Of a stretch of 44,886 bases of DNA, positions 13,908 through 21,138 are shown piece by piece. Made by a program: the position numbers and the translations under genes. The notes beneath the pieces are model-generated. The model was not told the origin of the DNA. It made no database searches and saw only the letters and a program-made list of their open reading frames with translations. Every line of letters begins with the position of its first letter. The first letter of the stretch is position 1. The DNA comes from Deltaproteobacteria bacterium (GTDB lineage Bacteria > Myxococcota > Myxococcia > Myxococcales > JAHFDP01): assembly GCA_023248955.1 (NCBI GenBank), contig JAHFDP010000026.1, positions 1 through 44,886 of the forward strand, in the 5' to 3' direction.

Positions 13908-14474
13908 TTAGCCGCGCGCCAGGGCTTGCTGGTAGTAGTGATAGAGCTTCATCACACGTCGCACGTAGTCCTGCGTCTCCGCGAACGGAGGTACGCCGCG
14001 CGCTTTGCGCACCGCTTCCGGACCGGCGTTGTAGGCGGCTATCACTTTCACGAAATCACCGCCGAACTGATTCGTCAAAAGCCGCAAGTAGCGCGCCCCG
14101 CCGTAAATGTTTTGCAGGGGATCGGAACGGTTCTCGACATACACCACGTGCGCTGTCGCTGGCATCAGCTGCATCAGGCCCAGAGCGCCTGCGCGGCTCA
14201 CCACGTCGGTCTGAAAATTCGATTCGGCGGCGATGATCGCGAGAAGAAACGCCGGCGGCAACTTGTACTCGGCTGCGGCGCCGGCGATGACTTTCGCGTA
14301 CGGCGTGTGATCGCCCAGCGACTGCTCCACCCCGTTGCGCAGCGTCACCCGCTCGCTCGCGCGCAGGGCGTTGGAAACGTGCAGCACGCCCTCTCGATCG
14401 ACGTAGGTGCGGTAGCCCTTGGCAACCGCGGGGAGCGCCATCATTGCGATGAGTGTGAAAACGAAGCGCACCAT
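13908..14474 (-). CDS. Lytic transglycosylase (SLT family)
   Basis: A 188-residue exported protein with signal peptide MVRFVFTLIAMMALPAVA. A short DUF4124-like segment follows (GYRTYVDREGVLHVSNA), then a goose-lysozyme-type SLT domain: LPPAFLLAIIAAESNFQTDV (catalytic Glu in AAESNF), SRAGALGLMQLMPATA, DPLQNIYGGARYLRLL and VIAAYNAGPEAV. These enzymes cleave the MurNAc-GlcNAc bond of peptidoglycan to form 1,6-anhydro ends, for wall remodelling or secretion machinery. ATG 14474 is preceded by GAGTGAG. It is the first gene of a two-gene operon with pgsA. Confidence 0.92.
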   Translation of the reverse strand: MVRFVFTLIAMMALPAVAKGYRTYVDREGVLHVSNALRASERVTLRNGVEQSLGDHTPYAKVIAGAAAEYKLPPAFLLAIIAAESNFQTDVVSRAGALGLMQLMPATAHVVYVENRSDPLQNIYGGARYLRLLTNQFGGDFVKVIAAYNAGPEAVRKARGVPPFAETQDYVRRVMKLYHYYQQALARG

Positions 14475-14651
14475 TGCTCACTCAAGGATACGCCTGGGCG
14501 TCTCCTTGTCCAGCTTCGACGTGGAGTGCGCATGCCCGCTCCAAAAGGCGCCCTGTTGCACCAACTTTAGGGCTGAACACGATTAATCGCGGGATGGCCC
14601 ACCTTTTGCTGGTGTTACGCAACATCAATCACAAATCGGAGTACATTCAAA

Positions 14652-15476
14652 ATGCGACACTTGATTCGCCCGTTCCTCTATTCCTTCATCGCGCTCGCAA
14701 ACGCGTGCGGAACCGCTCCCGGCGATGTCCTCGAACAGAATGCCGCAAAGTTGCAAGTTGGGCAGTGGCGTAGAGTGACCCAGACAGAGCAGATTGGGGT
14801 AGCCCTCTCTGCCAACAATAACGACGAGTCCGGTCAATCTTGCGTTATCGGAGGCAGCAAGGAGGCGGAGGCTGTGAAGGTTCTATCGGTTGATTCTGGG
14901 AACAAGCTGGCGAAAGTTGTCTACTGGAAAGTTATCTACTGGTCCGAAGAGCTCCCCTATGGAACGGCCTGTCCTGACGGCGCCACGTTCAACATCGCTC
15001 TCAAAACGCTCATCTCCTTCCCGATAGATCAACAACATCTGGATACGCTGCAGAATCTGGATCCGCCGCAGTTCGATCCGGTCGACCAAGCTGCTGCAAC
15101 CACTCTCAAGATCTCGAAAATTACGGCCAGAGCCAGCAAACCATTGGACCAACTTCCGAGCACTACACTTTGGAGCCGTCTGTCGGTGAGCCCCATCGAT
15201 TGGGCTGGAGACCCGACTAACCACGCTGTCGAAGTCCCCGTCTATCCCCTTGGATTTGGCCTGGACACGAGGATCGAGGCTCGCTCTGGTCCTTGCAACA
15301 TCGAGGCTTGGGGAACGGTCTGGACGCTGGGCAGTTACTCGGCCGAGTCCGGCGTGTACCTCTACCGGCGATACCGGTACGAGGAAGGTGAGCGACCGCC
15401 TTCCGAAAAGAGCGGTTCCTGCCCGAGCGATACGCTCTTCATCTTGAGCGGCAGCGTCCGCGACGACTTCAACTGA
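14652..15476 (+). CDS. Predicted lipoprotein of unknown function
   Basis: A 274-residue protein with signal MRHLIRPFLYSFIALANAC, a plausible lipobox at Cys 19, then GTAPGD. The mature chain has a Cys pair near the start (SCVIGG, TACPDG) and another near the end (GPCNIEAW, GSCPSD). It contains no transmembrane segment or known catalytic motif. GGAG lies about 13 bp before the ATG. The A/T content is a little higher than in flanking genes. No family recognised. It is followed 55 bp later by the MscS gene, possibly cotranscribed. Confidence 0.68.
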   Translation: MRHLIRPFLYSFIALANACGTAPGDVLEQNAAKLQVGQWRRVTQTEQIGVALSANNNDESGQSCVIGGSKEAEAVKVLSVDSGNKLAKVVYWKVIYWSEELPYGTACPDGATFNIALKTLISFPIDQQHLDTLQNLDPPQFDPVDQAAATTLKISKITARASKPLDQLPSTTLWSRLSVSPIDWAGDPTNHAVEVPVYPLGFGLDTRIEARSGPCNIEAWGTVWTLGSYSAESGVYLYRRYRYEEGERPPSEKSGSCPSDTLFILSGSVRDDFN

Positions 15477-15531
15477 TCCGATCGCACCAACCAGACTTTG
15501 ACAATCGCCAGGTTGGTGTCACCGTTCGGCG

Positions 15532-16323
15532 ATGGATCTCCTGATTCACGACCTCGGACTCGAGCTGCGCCCCACCGTGGTGGCGCTGGTGCTCATCGCC
15601 ATGACGATCATGGTCGCTCGTCTGGTGCGACTCTCCATCGACCGCGCGGTGGCGCGCGAACGTCAGCGCGGCAGACTGGAACCGGGTCTGCTCACGCGCA
15701 TGGTGGCCACGCGGCGGCTGGTGAACGCAGTGCTCTGGATCATCGGCATCTCCGCGGCCATGGCGCAATTTCCCGAGCTGCGCGTGCTCGGCACAGGGCT
15801 GCTCGCCTCGGCCGGCGTGACGACCTTGGTGCTCGGCTTCGCGGCGCGCGGCACGCTCGGCAACATGATGGCGGGGCTCTTCATTTCGTTCGCACAACCG
15901 CTGCGCGTGGGCGATGAAGTCGAGATCAAGAGCCAGACCGGCGTGGTCGAAGACATCACGCTCTTGCACACGTTCATTCGTACCTATGACGCGGTGATGG
16001 TGGTCATTCCGAACGAAGTCGTGCTGTCAGAGGTGATTCGCAACCGCACGCTGGCTGCATCCGGGGAGCTCGCCATCGTCGACATCACCGTGCCGCCCAT
16101 TCACGACGCGGCCGCGGCGCATGCGGCTTTGCGCGCGGCTGGTGTCGCCGCTACGGATCTCCTCGACCCGGCCGCGGACGCACCGACTGTCATCGTGCTG
16201 GCGATGCGCGCCGATGGCATCGTGCTGCGGTTTCGCGCGCGGGCCAAAAATACCGCAGCAGCACTTGCGCTGGGAATGCGTGTGCGCGAAGCGGCCGCAC
16301 GTGCGATCTTCGGAGAGGTTTAA
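15532..16323 (+). CDS. MscS-family mechanosensitive channel
   Basis: MscS channels open under membrane tension and release solutes on osmotic downshock. The 263-residue protein has three hydrophobic segments (about residues 12-35, 65-83, 90-112). The third is the pore helix with a Gly/Ala-rich face (TGLLASAGVTTLVLGFAARG), followed by TLGNMMAGLFISFAQPLRVG, DEVEI and TYDAVMVVIPNEVVL, the conserved beta-domain entry. The length fits the small MscS class. No clear ribosome-binding site precedes ATG 15532. Its end is 6 bp from the end of the convergent GNAT gene. Confidence 0.92.
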   Translation: MDLLIHDLGLELRPTVVALVLIAMTIMVARLVRLSIDRAVARERQRGRLEPGLLTRMVATRRLVNAVLWIIGISAAMAQFPELRVLGTGLLASAGVTTLVLGFAARGTLGNMMAGLFISFAQPLRVGDEVEIKSQTGVVEDITLLHTFIRTYDAVMVVIPNEVVLSEVIRNRTLAASGELAIVDITVPPIHDAAAAHAALRAAGVAATDLLDPAADAPTVIVLAMRADGIVLRFRARAKNTAAALALGMRVREAAARAIFGEV

Positions 16324-16329
16324 GCCGCT

Positions 16330-16767
16330 CTAGCGCTTCATCACATCTTCGTCGACCAGCGTGAATCCAAGCGTGGCAAGAAGCGCGCGCCCGCCTGACG
16401 CCGCGCGTGGCACGTTTGCTTCCACGCGCCTGCAGCCGAGCGCCTGCGTCCGTGCCAAGACCTGCTCGATGAGCGCCTTCCCGAGCCCCTGACGGCGGTG
16501 CTCGGGCTTCACATAAAGAATTTCCACCGTGCCAATACGGCCACCGATGCGCATCTGCGGCCGATGCGAAAGCGAAATCAGACCCAGCGGATGATCCGCC
16601 ACGTCAACGGCGAGAAAGGCTTCGGTCTCGGGGTGGGAGCAGATCCAGGCCACCACCGCAGCGCAATCGGCCGGCGAGAGCGGATAGCCCGCCTCCTCGA
16701 GGAGCGTCTGCGCGGCTTGGCGATCGCCGCGGCGAAACGGTCGAATCTTGAAATCAGCCGCGGCCAC
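16330..16767 (-). CDS. GNAT-family N-acetyltransferase
   Basis: A 145-residue acetyl-CoA-dependent acetyltransferase. The fold is shown by IRPFRRGDRQAAQTLLEEAG at the N-terminus, VEILYVKPEHRRQGLGKALI (motif A, RRQGLGKA binds CoA) at about residues 85-103, and ALLATLGFTLVDED at the end. The substrate cannot be told from sequence; such small enzymes acetylate amines, amino acids or protein N-termini. It starts at GTG 16767 (VAAADFKIR). It is convergent with mscS and downstream of the DsbA-repeat gene by 45 bp, so it may be the last gene of that transcript. Confidence 0.85.
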   Translation of the reverse strand: MAAADFKIRPFRRGDRQAAQTLLEEAGYPLSPADCAAVVAWICSHPETEAFLAVDVADHPLGLISLSHRPQMRIGGRIGTVEILYVKPEHRRQGLGKALIEQVLARTQALGCRRVEANVPRAASGGRALLATLGFTLVDEDVMKR

Positions 16768-16812
16768 GAGACGAGTGTAATTTCGTCTCGGGCCGCAGCA
16801 AAAAAATGAAGC

Positions 16813-19071
16813 CTATTTTTTGGCCAGCTCGCTGTCGATCAGTGCCTTGAACTGTTCGAACGGCTGCGCACCCACGAGCTTCTTGCCGTTGATGAAGAAC
16901 GTCGGCGTTCCCTGCGCGCCCACTGACGTGCCGATCTTCATGTCGTCGTCGATCTGCGCCTTGTCCTTGTGCGCCTCCAGCGCGGCTTTCCATTTGCCGA
17001 AGTCGAGGCCGATCTCCTTGGCGTACTCCTCGTACTTGGCCGGCCCGAGCCCCTGCTGATCGGCGAACAGCTTGTCGTGCATCTTCCAGAACTTCTCGGC
17101 ACCCTGCTCGCCCGCTGCCATGGCCGCCTCCGCCGCTGGCATCGCGTTGGGATGGAACGGCAACGGCTGGTTCTTCCACACCACGCGCACCTTGCCTTTG
17201 TACGCATCCATTACCTGGGTAATGGTCGGCTCGGCGCGGCTGCAGAACGGACACTGGAAATCGGAGAATTCGACGATGGTAACCGGCGCATTGGCCGGAC
17301 CCTTCATCGGGCTCTTGCCGATGTCGATCTTCACGGGAGCGCCATTGTCCGCCGGCTCTCCCGCGGCAGCGGTCGGCGCGGGTGCGGCTTTGGCGTTGTC
17401 GTCGAGCTCGCGAGTGTAGAGGTCAGCAACCTTCACGCCCGATTTCAGGAGTGCGTCAGCCTTCTTGACCTCTTCGTCGATAAGCGCTTTGAAGCTCTCG
17501 AAAGGTTGCGCGCCAGAAATCTCGCGACCGTTCACGAAGAATGTCGGCGTGCCGTTGGCGCCAACTTGCATGCCGTAGGCGCTGTCCTTGTCGATGGCCG
17601 CTTTCTGCTTGTGGCCATCGACATCAGCTTGCCATTTTGTCAAGTTGACGCCGATCTCCTGCGCCCACTTTTTGTAATTCTCCGGAGACAATTCGCGCTG
17701 ACCGGCGAAGAGCTTGTCGTGCATCGCCCAGAACTTGCCCTGCGCGTGCGCGGCCATGGCGGCCTCGGCGGCAGGCATGGCGTTCGGGTGGAACGACAAC
17801 GGCTGATTCTTCCAAATGACGCGCACGTCGTTCTTGTAGGTCTCAATCACCTGCTTCAGCGTCGGCTCCACGCGGCTGCAGAACGGACACTGGAAATCCG
17901 ACCACATCACGATGGTCACCTTGGCGGTTTTCGGACCTACCACCGGCGAGTCGCCGAGGTCGGTGATCTTGTGCGCGGTCGCGGGCGGCGGAGCGGAAGG
18001 ATTCGACGGACGCGCGGTAGGCGCAGGTGGGGCGGTCAGGCCGTCCTTGGTCAGCTCGGCGTAGAGGTTCGCCCGCGAAACACCGCGAGCCAGCGCCGCA
18101 TCGGCCTTCTTCAACTCCTCGTCGATCACTTCCTTGAACTTCTCGAACGGCTGCGCGCCACGCACGCGACGACCGTTGATGAAGAACGACGGTGTCCCGC
18201 TGGCGCCCAGCTTTTGCGCTTGCGCGGTGTCGCGGTCAGCCATCGCCTGGTAGGCCTTGGCGTCGAGGTCCGCTTTGAACTTCGCCATGTTGAGACCGAG
18301 CTCGCTCGCAAATTTCTCCAGCGCCGGCCGTTCGATCGATTGTTGCGCCGCGTTGGCAGCAAAAATCTTGTCGTGCATCTCCCAGAATTTGCCTTGCGCA
18401 CCAGCAGCTAGCGCGGCCTGCGAAGCGCCCGGCGCGTTGGGGTGAAATGGCAGCGGATTGTGCTTGAAGGCCACGCGCACGTCGTCGCCATACTTCTCCT
18501 CGACCTGCTTCACGGTCGGAATGACGCGCGCGCAGAACGGGCACTGGAAATCGGAGAATTCAACGATGGTCACCTTGGCGTCGGCCTTGCCGTGCACATA
18601 GGCGTCGCCCACATCGACTTTGAATACCGAGGCTGAATCATCGGCCGCCGCAGCCGCGGGCTTGGCCGCCGCGCCACCGAGCTCGCTCTTGATCTGCGCC
18701 GCACTCTTGCCAGCCTTGGCCAACTCGATCGCTTTGGCGATCTTGGCGGGCGACGTGGGGCAGTTGGGATCTTTCTTTTTGCAGATGGCGATGCTGCCCA
18801 TTCCGCAGCCGCAATCGCACGTCGCTTCGTTGATAGCCGAGAGCACTGAATATTTTTGCGACTCGGAGAGGCCGGAGAAATCGACGCCGGTCAGGTCCTT
18901 GTCGGTCAAGAAGTCCTTGGGAAGATCGGCCACCGTCTTGCCGTTGTCGCCGCCATGCACAGCTTCGGCGCCGCCGCGAACGAACGATCCCTGCGTCCCG
19001 GTGGAACGGCCCACCACAAATCCGATAACAGCGGCCAGTGCAGCTACGACTACGAGGTTGGCGTTCTTCAT
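16813..19071 (-). CDS. Membrane-anchored protein with three tandem DsbA-like thioredoxin domains
   Basis: A 752-residue protein from ATG 19071, with a G-rich ribosome-binding stretch upstream. Residues 4-21 are an N-terminal signal anchor. Residues about 85-104 form a Cys-rich motif (CDCGCGMG ... CKKKDPNC). Three thioredoxin folds follow, each with the active site CPFC (about 177-180, 395-398, 607-610), an FHPNA block and a cis-Pro loop GTPSFFING, GTPTFFVNG or GTPTFFING. Ala/Pro-rich linkers join them. All active-site Cys are kept in all three domains. It most likely oxidises or shuffles disulfides in the periplasm while tethered to the inner membrane. Domains 2 and 3 are closer to each other than to domain 1, pointing to serial duplication. 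Confidence 0.88.
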   Translation of the reverse strand: MKNANLVVVAALAAVIGFVVGRSTGTQGSFVRGGAEAVHGGDNGKTVADLPKDFLTDKDLTGVDFSGLSESQKYSVLSAINEATCDCGCGMGSIAICKKKDPNCPTSPAKIAKAIELAKAGKSAAQIKSELGGAAAKPAAAAADDSASVFKVDVGDAYVHGKADAKVTIVEFSDFQCPFCARVIPTVKQVEEKYGDDVRVAFKHNPLPFHPNAPGASQAALAAGAQGKFWEMHDKIFAANAAQQSIERPALEKFASELGLNMAKFKADLDAKAYQAMADRDTAQAQKLGASGTPSFFINGRRVRGAQPFEKFKEVIDEELKKADAALARGVSRANLYAELTKDGLTAPPAPTARPSNPSAPPPATAHKITDLGDSPVVGPKTAKVTIVMWSDFQCPFCSRVEPTLKQVIETYKNDVRVIWKNQPLSFHPNAMPAAEAAMAAHAQGKFWAMHDKLFAGQRELSPENYKKWAQEIGVNLTKWQADVDGHKQKAAIDKDSAYGMQVGANGTPTFFVNGREISGAQPFESFKALIDEEVKKADALLKSGVKVADLYTRELDDNAKAAPAPTAAAGEPADNGAPVKIDIGKSPMKGPANAPVTIVEFSDFQCPFCSRAEPTITQVMDAYKGKVRVVWKNQPLPFHPNAMPAAEAAMAAGEQGAEKFWKMHDKLFADQQGLGPAKYEEYAKEIGLDFGKWKAALEAHKDKAQIDDDMKIGTSVGAQGTPTFFINGKKLVGAQPFEQFKALIDSELAKK

Positions 19072-19384
19072 GGTCCCGCCCTTTTTTTGTGCCGGAAGAA
19101 AAAGAAAGTCGTGTCGAGAACAAAGCGCGCCTTGGTACCAAAACAACGCACGCGCGACAAGATCGATAGCGGCCAGGAACAGCGACGCCGACGCTCCTAT
19201 TCCCGAGAGGTGTAAAACCGAAAAACCGCAGCTAGGCGGGTGGCGGTTTAGCGCGGCGTACTGCGAAAAGTCGAAAGGATGGAGGCCGGGCGATTGGTCG
19301 GCGCCGCCTACACCTGGGAAACGGCCGATCGCCGTCCCGGCGAGAAGCTGCCGGCGGCGGCGACCGCGACGTTAAAAAAACGAA
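19072..19384. other. Non-coding interval between DsbA-repeat and outer-membrane protein genes
   Basis: About 310 bp without a convincing gene. The left part should hold the promoter of the DsbA-repeat gene. GC-rich short dyads (for example around 19335-19365) follow the stop of the beta-barrel gene on the minus strand and could act in termination, but I see no clear T-run. Confidence 0.35.
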
Positions 19385-20008
19385 TCACCGGATGATGGCA
19401 CCGAGGTGAATCATCGCGGTGTACAAGTCCGCATTCGTCGGATTGCCCGGACGAAGATCTTGTGTGTGGAACATCAGGTCGTAGGTGAAGCGCGCTCCGA
19501 TGAGCCAGGTATCGCTGATGTGCGCGTTCACACCCGCGGCGAGCGGAACGGCGAACGCATTGGCCGTCCCAAATCCCGGCGCCGTTCCCGTACTACCGAG
19601 TCGGTAGTAACCCGCGCCACCGAGCAAATAGGGCTCGATCGCGCCCGGTGCCAAGTTCAACTTGAGTGCACCCTTCACACCGTTGGCGACAAAGCGCGAA
19701 TCCACCGCCAGCGGACTGTTGTTGCCGGCCGTCAAGCCGTCGTAGGCCAGCTCGACGCCGATTAGATCATACGGTTGCACGGCCACGGTGGCGCCATAGG
19801 CCGCGCCGGCCCCGGTATTCGACGAGAAGTCTCGGGCGAAATTTCCCGCGCCGGCATTGGCCGACACTTGCACGCCTGAGAGTGCAAATGCGCCCTGCGC
19901 CCAGAAGAGCACCGCAGCAGCCGCTAAGCCCCCTAGCCATCCAACACGCGCATCCGCGCGAGCCGTGCCGCAGTCAAGGCGACCGCGGCCCCTGATTAGC
20001 GTCTTCAT
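19385..20008 (-). CDS. Outer-membrane beta-barrel protein
   Basis: A 207-residue protein with a strong ribosome-binding site (GGAGGAG) before ATG 20008. It has a long basic n-region and a hydrophobic core (WLGGLAAAAVLFWAQGAFA) as signal peptide. The mature part consists of alternating strands typical of small barrels: GAAYGATVAVQPYDLIGVEL, GALKLNLAPGAIEPYLLGGA, AFAVPLAAGVNAHISDTWLI and GARFTYDLMF. It ends in MIHLGAIIR, close to the OMP pattern of a terminal aromatic or basic strand. It resembles the OmpW/OmpA-N-like 8-stranded class. Ligand unknown. No operon partner; the GT2 gene upstream ends 93 bp away. Confidence 0.8.
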   Translation of the reverse strand: MKTLIRGRGRLDCGTARADARVGWLGGLAAAAVLFWAQGAFALSGVQVSANAGAGNFARDFSSNTGAGAAYGATVAVQPYDLIGVELAYDGLTAGNNSPLAVDSRFVANGVKGALKLNLAPGAIEPYLLGGAGYYRLGSTGTAPGFGTANAFAVPLAAGVNAHISDTWLIGARFTYDLMFHTQDLRPGNPTNADLYTAMIHLGAIIR

Positions 20009-20101
20009 GTTGCTCCTCCCGATGTTGAGTGAACGCCGGACGAATGTCCGGAGCCTCCGAGGGGAAACCTAGACACGGATCGCGCCGAACAAAACGAACG
20101 A

Positions 20102-20953
20102 CTAGGCGAGCGTTTCCCAGCGTGGCTGATCGCCGTGCGCGAGGGCGTCGAGGCCGAGCACCGCGCGCGTCTGAGGGCCGCCGAAGTTCGCGCGCGCCAG
20201 CGTGAAGTTTTCGGCGACCACCTTGGGATCTCGATAGGACCGCTCGTGAAAAAGATGAACGACCAGTCCATCGAGGCGGGCGCTGCACGGGCGGACGCCC
20301 GCATTTTGCAAACGGTGGCCGAGGTCGGTGTCTTCGAATCCGTAACCGAAACGTTCGTCCCAGCCATTGACAGCGACCAGCGCCGCGCGGTTCGCCGAGG
20401 AGCAGCCGCCCAAGAATCCACCCGAGCGACGCCGAAAAAGCGGCCACAAGGCACGCGGCACGACACTGTAGTGCCACTTCGATTCGACATCGCCACTCAA
20501 AATATTTCGCCAATGCCAGCTCGCGCGTTCGTGCAGCCCCTGGCGAACGGCATCGAGCGTCAGACGTTCGCTGGCCCGTGCGGAGAGCCGCAGCGCGCCA
20601 CCGGCCACATAGGATCCGTCAACGCACAGTGCGCTGTGCCGCTCGAGAAGATCCGCGCGAACGAGGCAATCGCCATCGAGAAAAAGGATCCGCGTTCCCG
20701 TAGCCCCCGCCAGCGCGTGGTTTCCAATTCGGCAACGGCGAAATCCGCGTTTCTCGTGCCACACGTGTTTCACGTGCCCGTGCGATCCGAGTTCGGGGGC
20801 AAGCTCCGCAATGGCGGCGCGGGTTGATTCACCACTGCCATCGTCGGCAATGATCGTTTCGAATGGGCCGCGCATGCGCGCCAACGCGGCGAGACAACGC
20901 GTCAGCGCGAAGGGCGATTCGTACGTCGAGACGATGATGGACCAATCGGGCAT
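20102..20953 (-). CDS. Family 2 glycosyltransferase
   Basis: A 283-residue GT-A enzyme: MPDWSIIVSTYESPFALTRC, IIADDGSGESTRA, GTRILFLDGDCLVRADLLER (the D-x-D-like LDGDC binds the nucleotide-sugar metal), then GFLGGCSSANRAALVAVNGW and YGFEDTDLGHRL. The last is the C-terminal Trp-Asp-Glu and Glu-Asp block of the galactosyl/GalNAc-transferase (GT7-C) type. I chose ATG 20953; a GTG nine bases upstream is possible and has AAGGAG close by. It lies just past the large LPS run, separated by a palindromic repeat, and probably adds a sugar to LPS core or another surface glycan. Donor and acceptor unknown. Confidence 0.88.
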   Translation of the reverse strand: MPDWSIIVSTYESPFALTRCLAALARMRGPFETIIADDGSGESTRAAIAELAPELGSHGHVKHVWHEKRGFRRCRIGNHALAGATGTRILFLDGDCLVRADLLERHSALCVDGSYVAGGALRLSARASERLTLDAVRQGLHERASWHWRNILSGDVESKWHYSVVPRALWPLFRRRSGGFLGGCSSANRAALVAVNGWDERFGYGFEDTDLGHRLQNAGVRPCSARLDGLVVHLFHERSYRDPKVVAENFTLARANFGGPQTRAVLGLDALAHGDQPRWETLA

Positions 20954-21013
20954 GAGAAAACCCAGCACTGACTCCTTAACAATTTTGTATCCGTTCAGTC
21001 GTCGGCACACCAG

Positions 21014-21112
21014 CCGTCATGGCCGGCCGCCGATCCCCGGGGCAAGCCCGGGGAGGCCATCCACGTGCATCGAAATCCTCGTGGATGGCCGGGTCAAGCC
21101 CGGCCATGACGG
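21014..21112. repeat. Palindromic repeat related to 1761-1848
   Basis: Starts CCGTCATGGCCGG and ends CCGGCCATGACGG. Inner arms CATCCACG and CGTGGATG flank a short A/T-rich centre, and CCGGGGCAAGCCCGGGG forms a small side hairpin. It lies between the GT2-GT4 fusion gene and the GT2 gene, both minus strand. The ends and inner arms match the palindrome near recJ, so this is a dispersed repeat family, like REP/BIME units. Confidence 0.8.
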
Positions 21113-21138
21113 ATTGTAACGATTACAAAATTTTCGGG

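Noticed and set aside
16969-18411. 480-codon plus-strand frame opposite the DsbA-repeat gene
   Set aside because: Antisense shadow of a conserved repeat protein; no recognisable motif.
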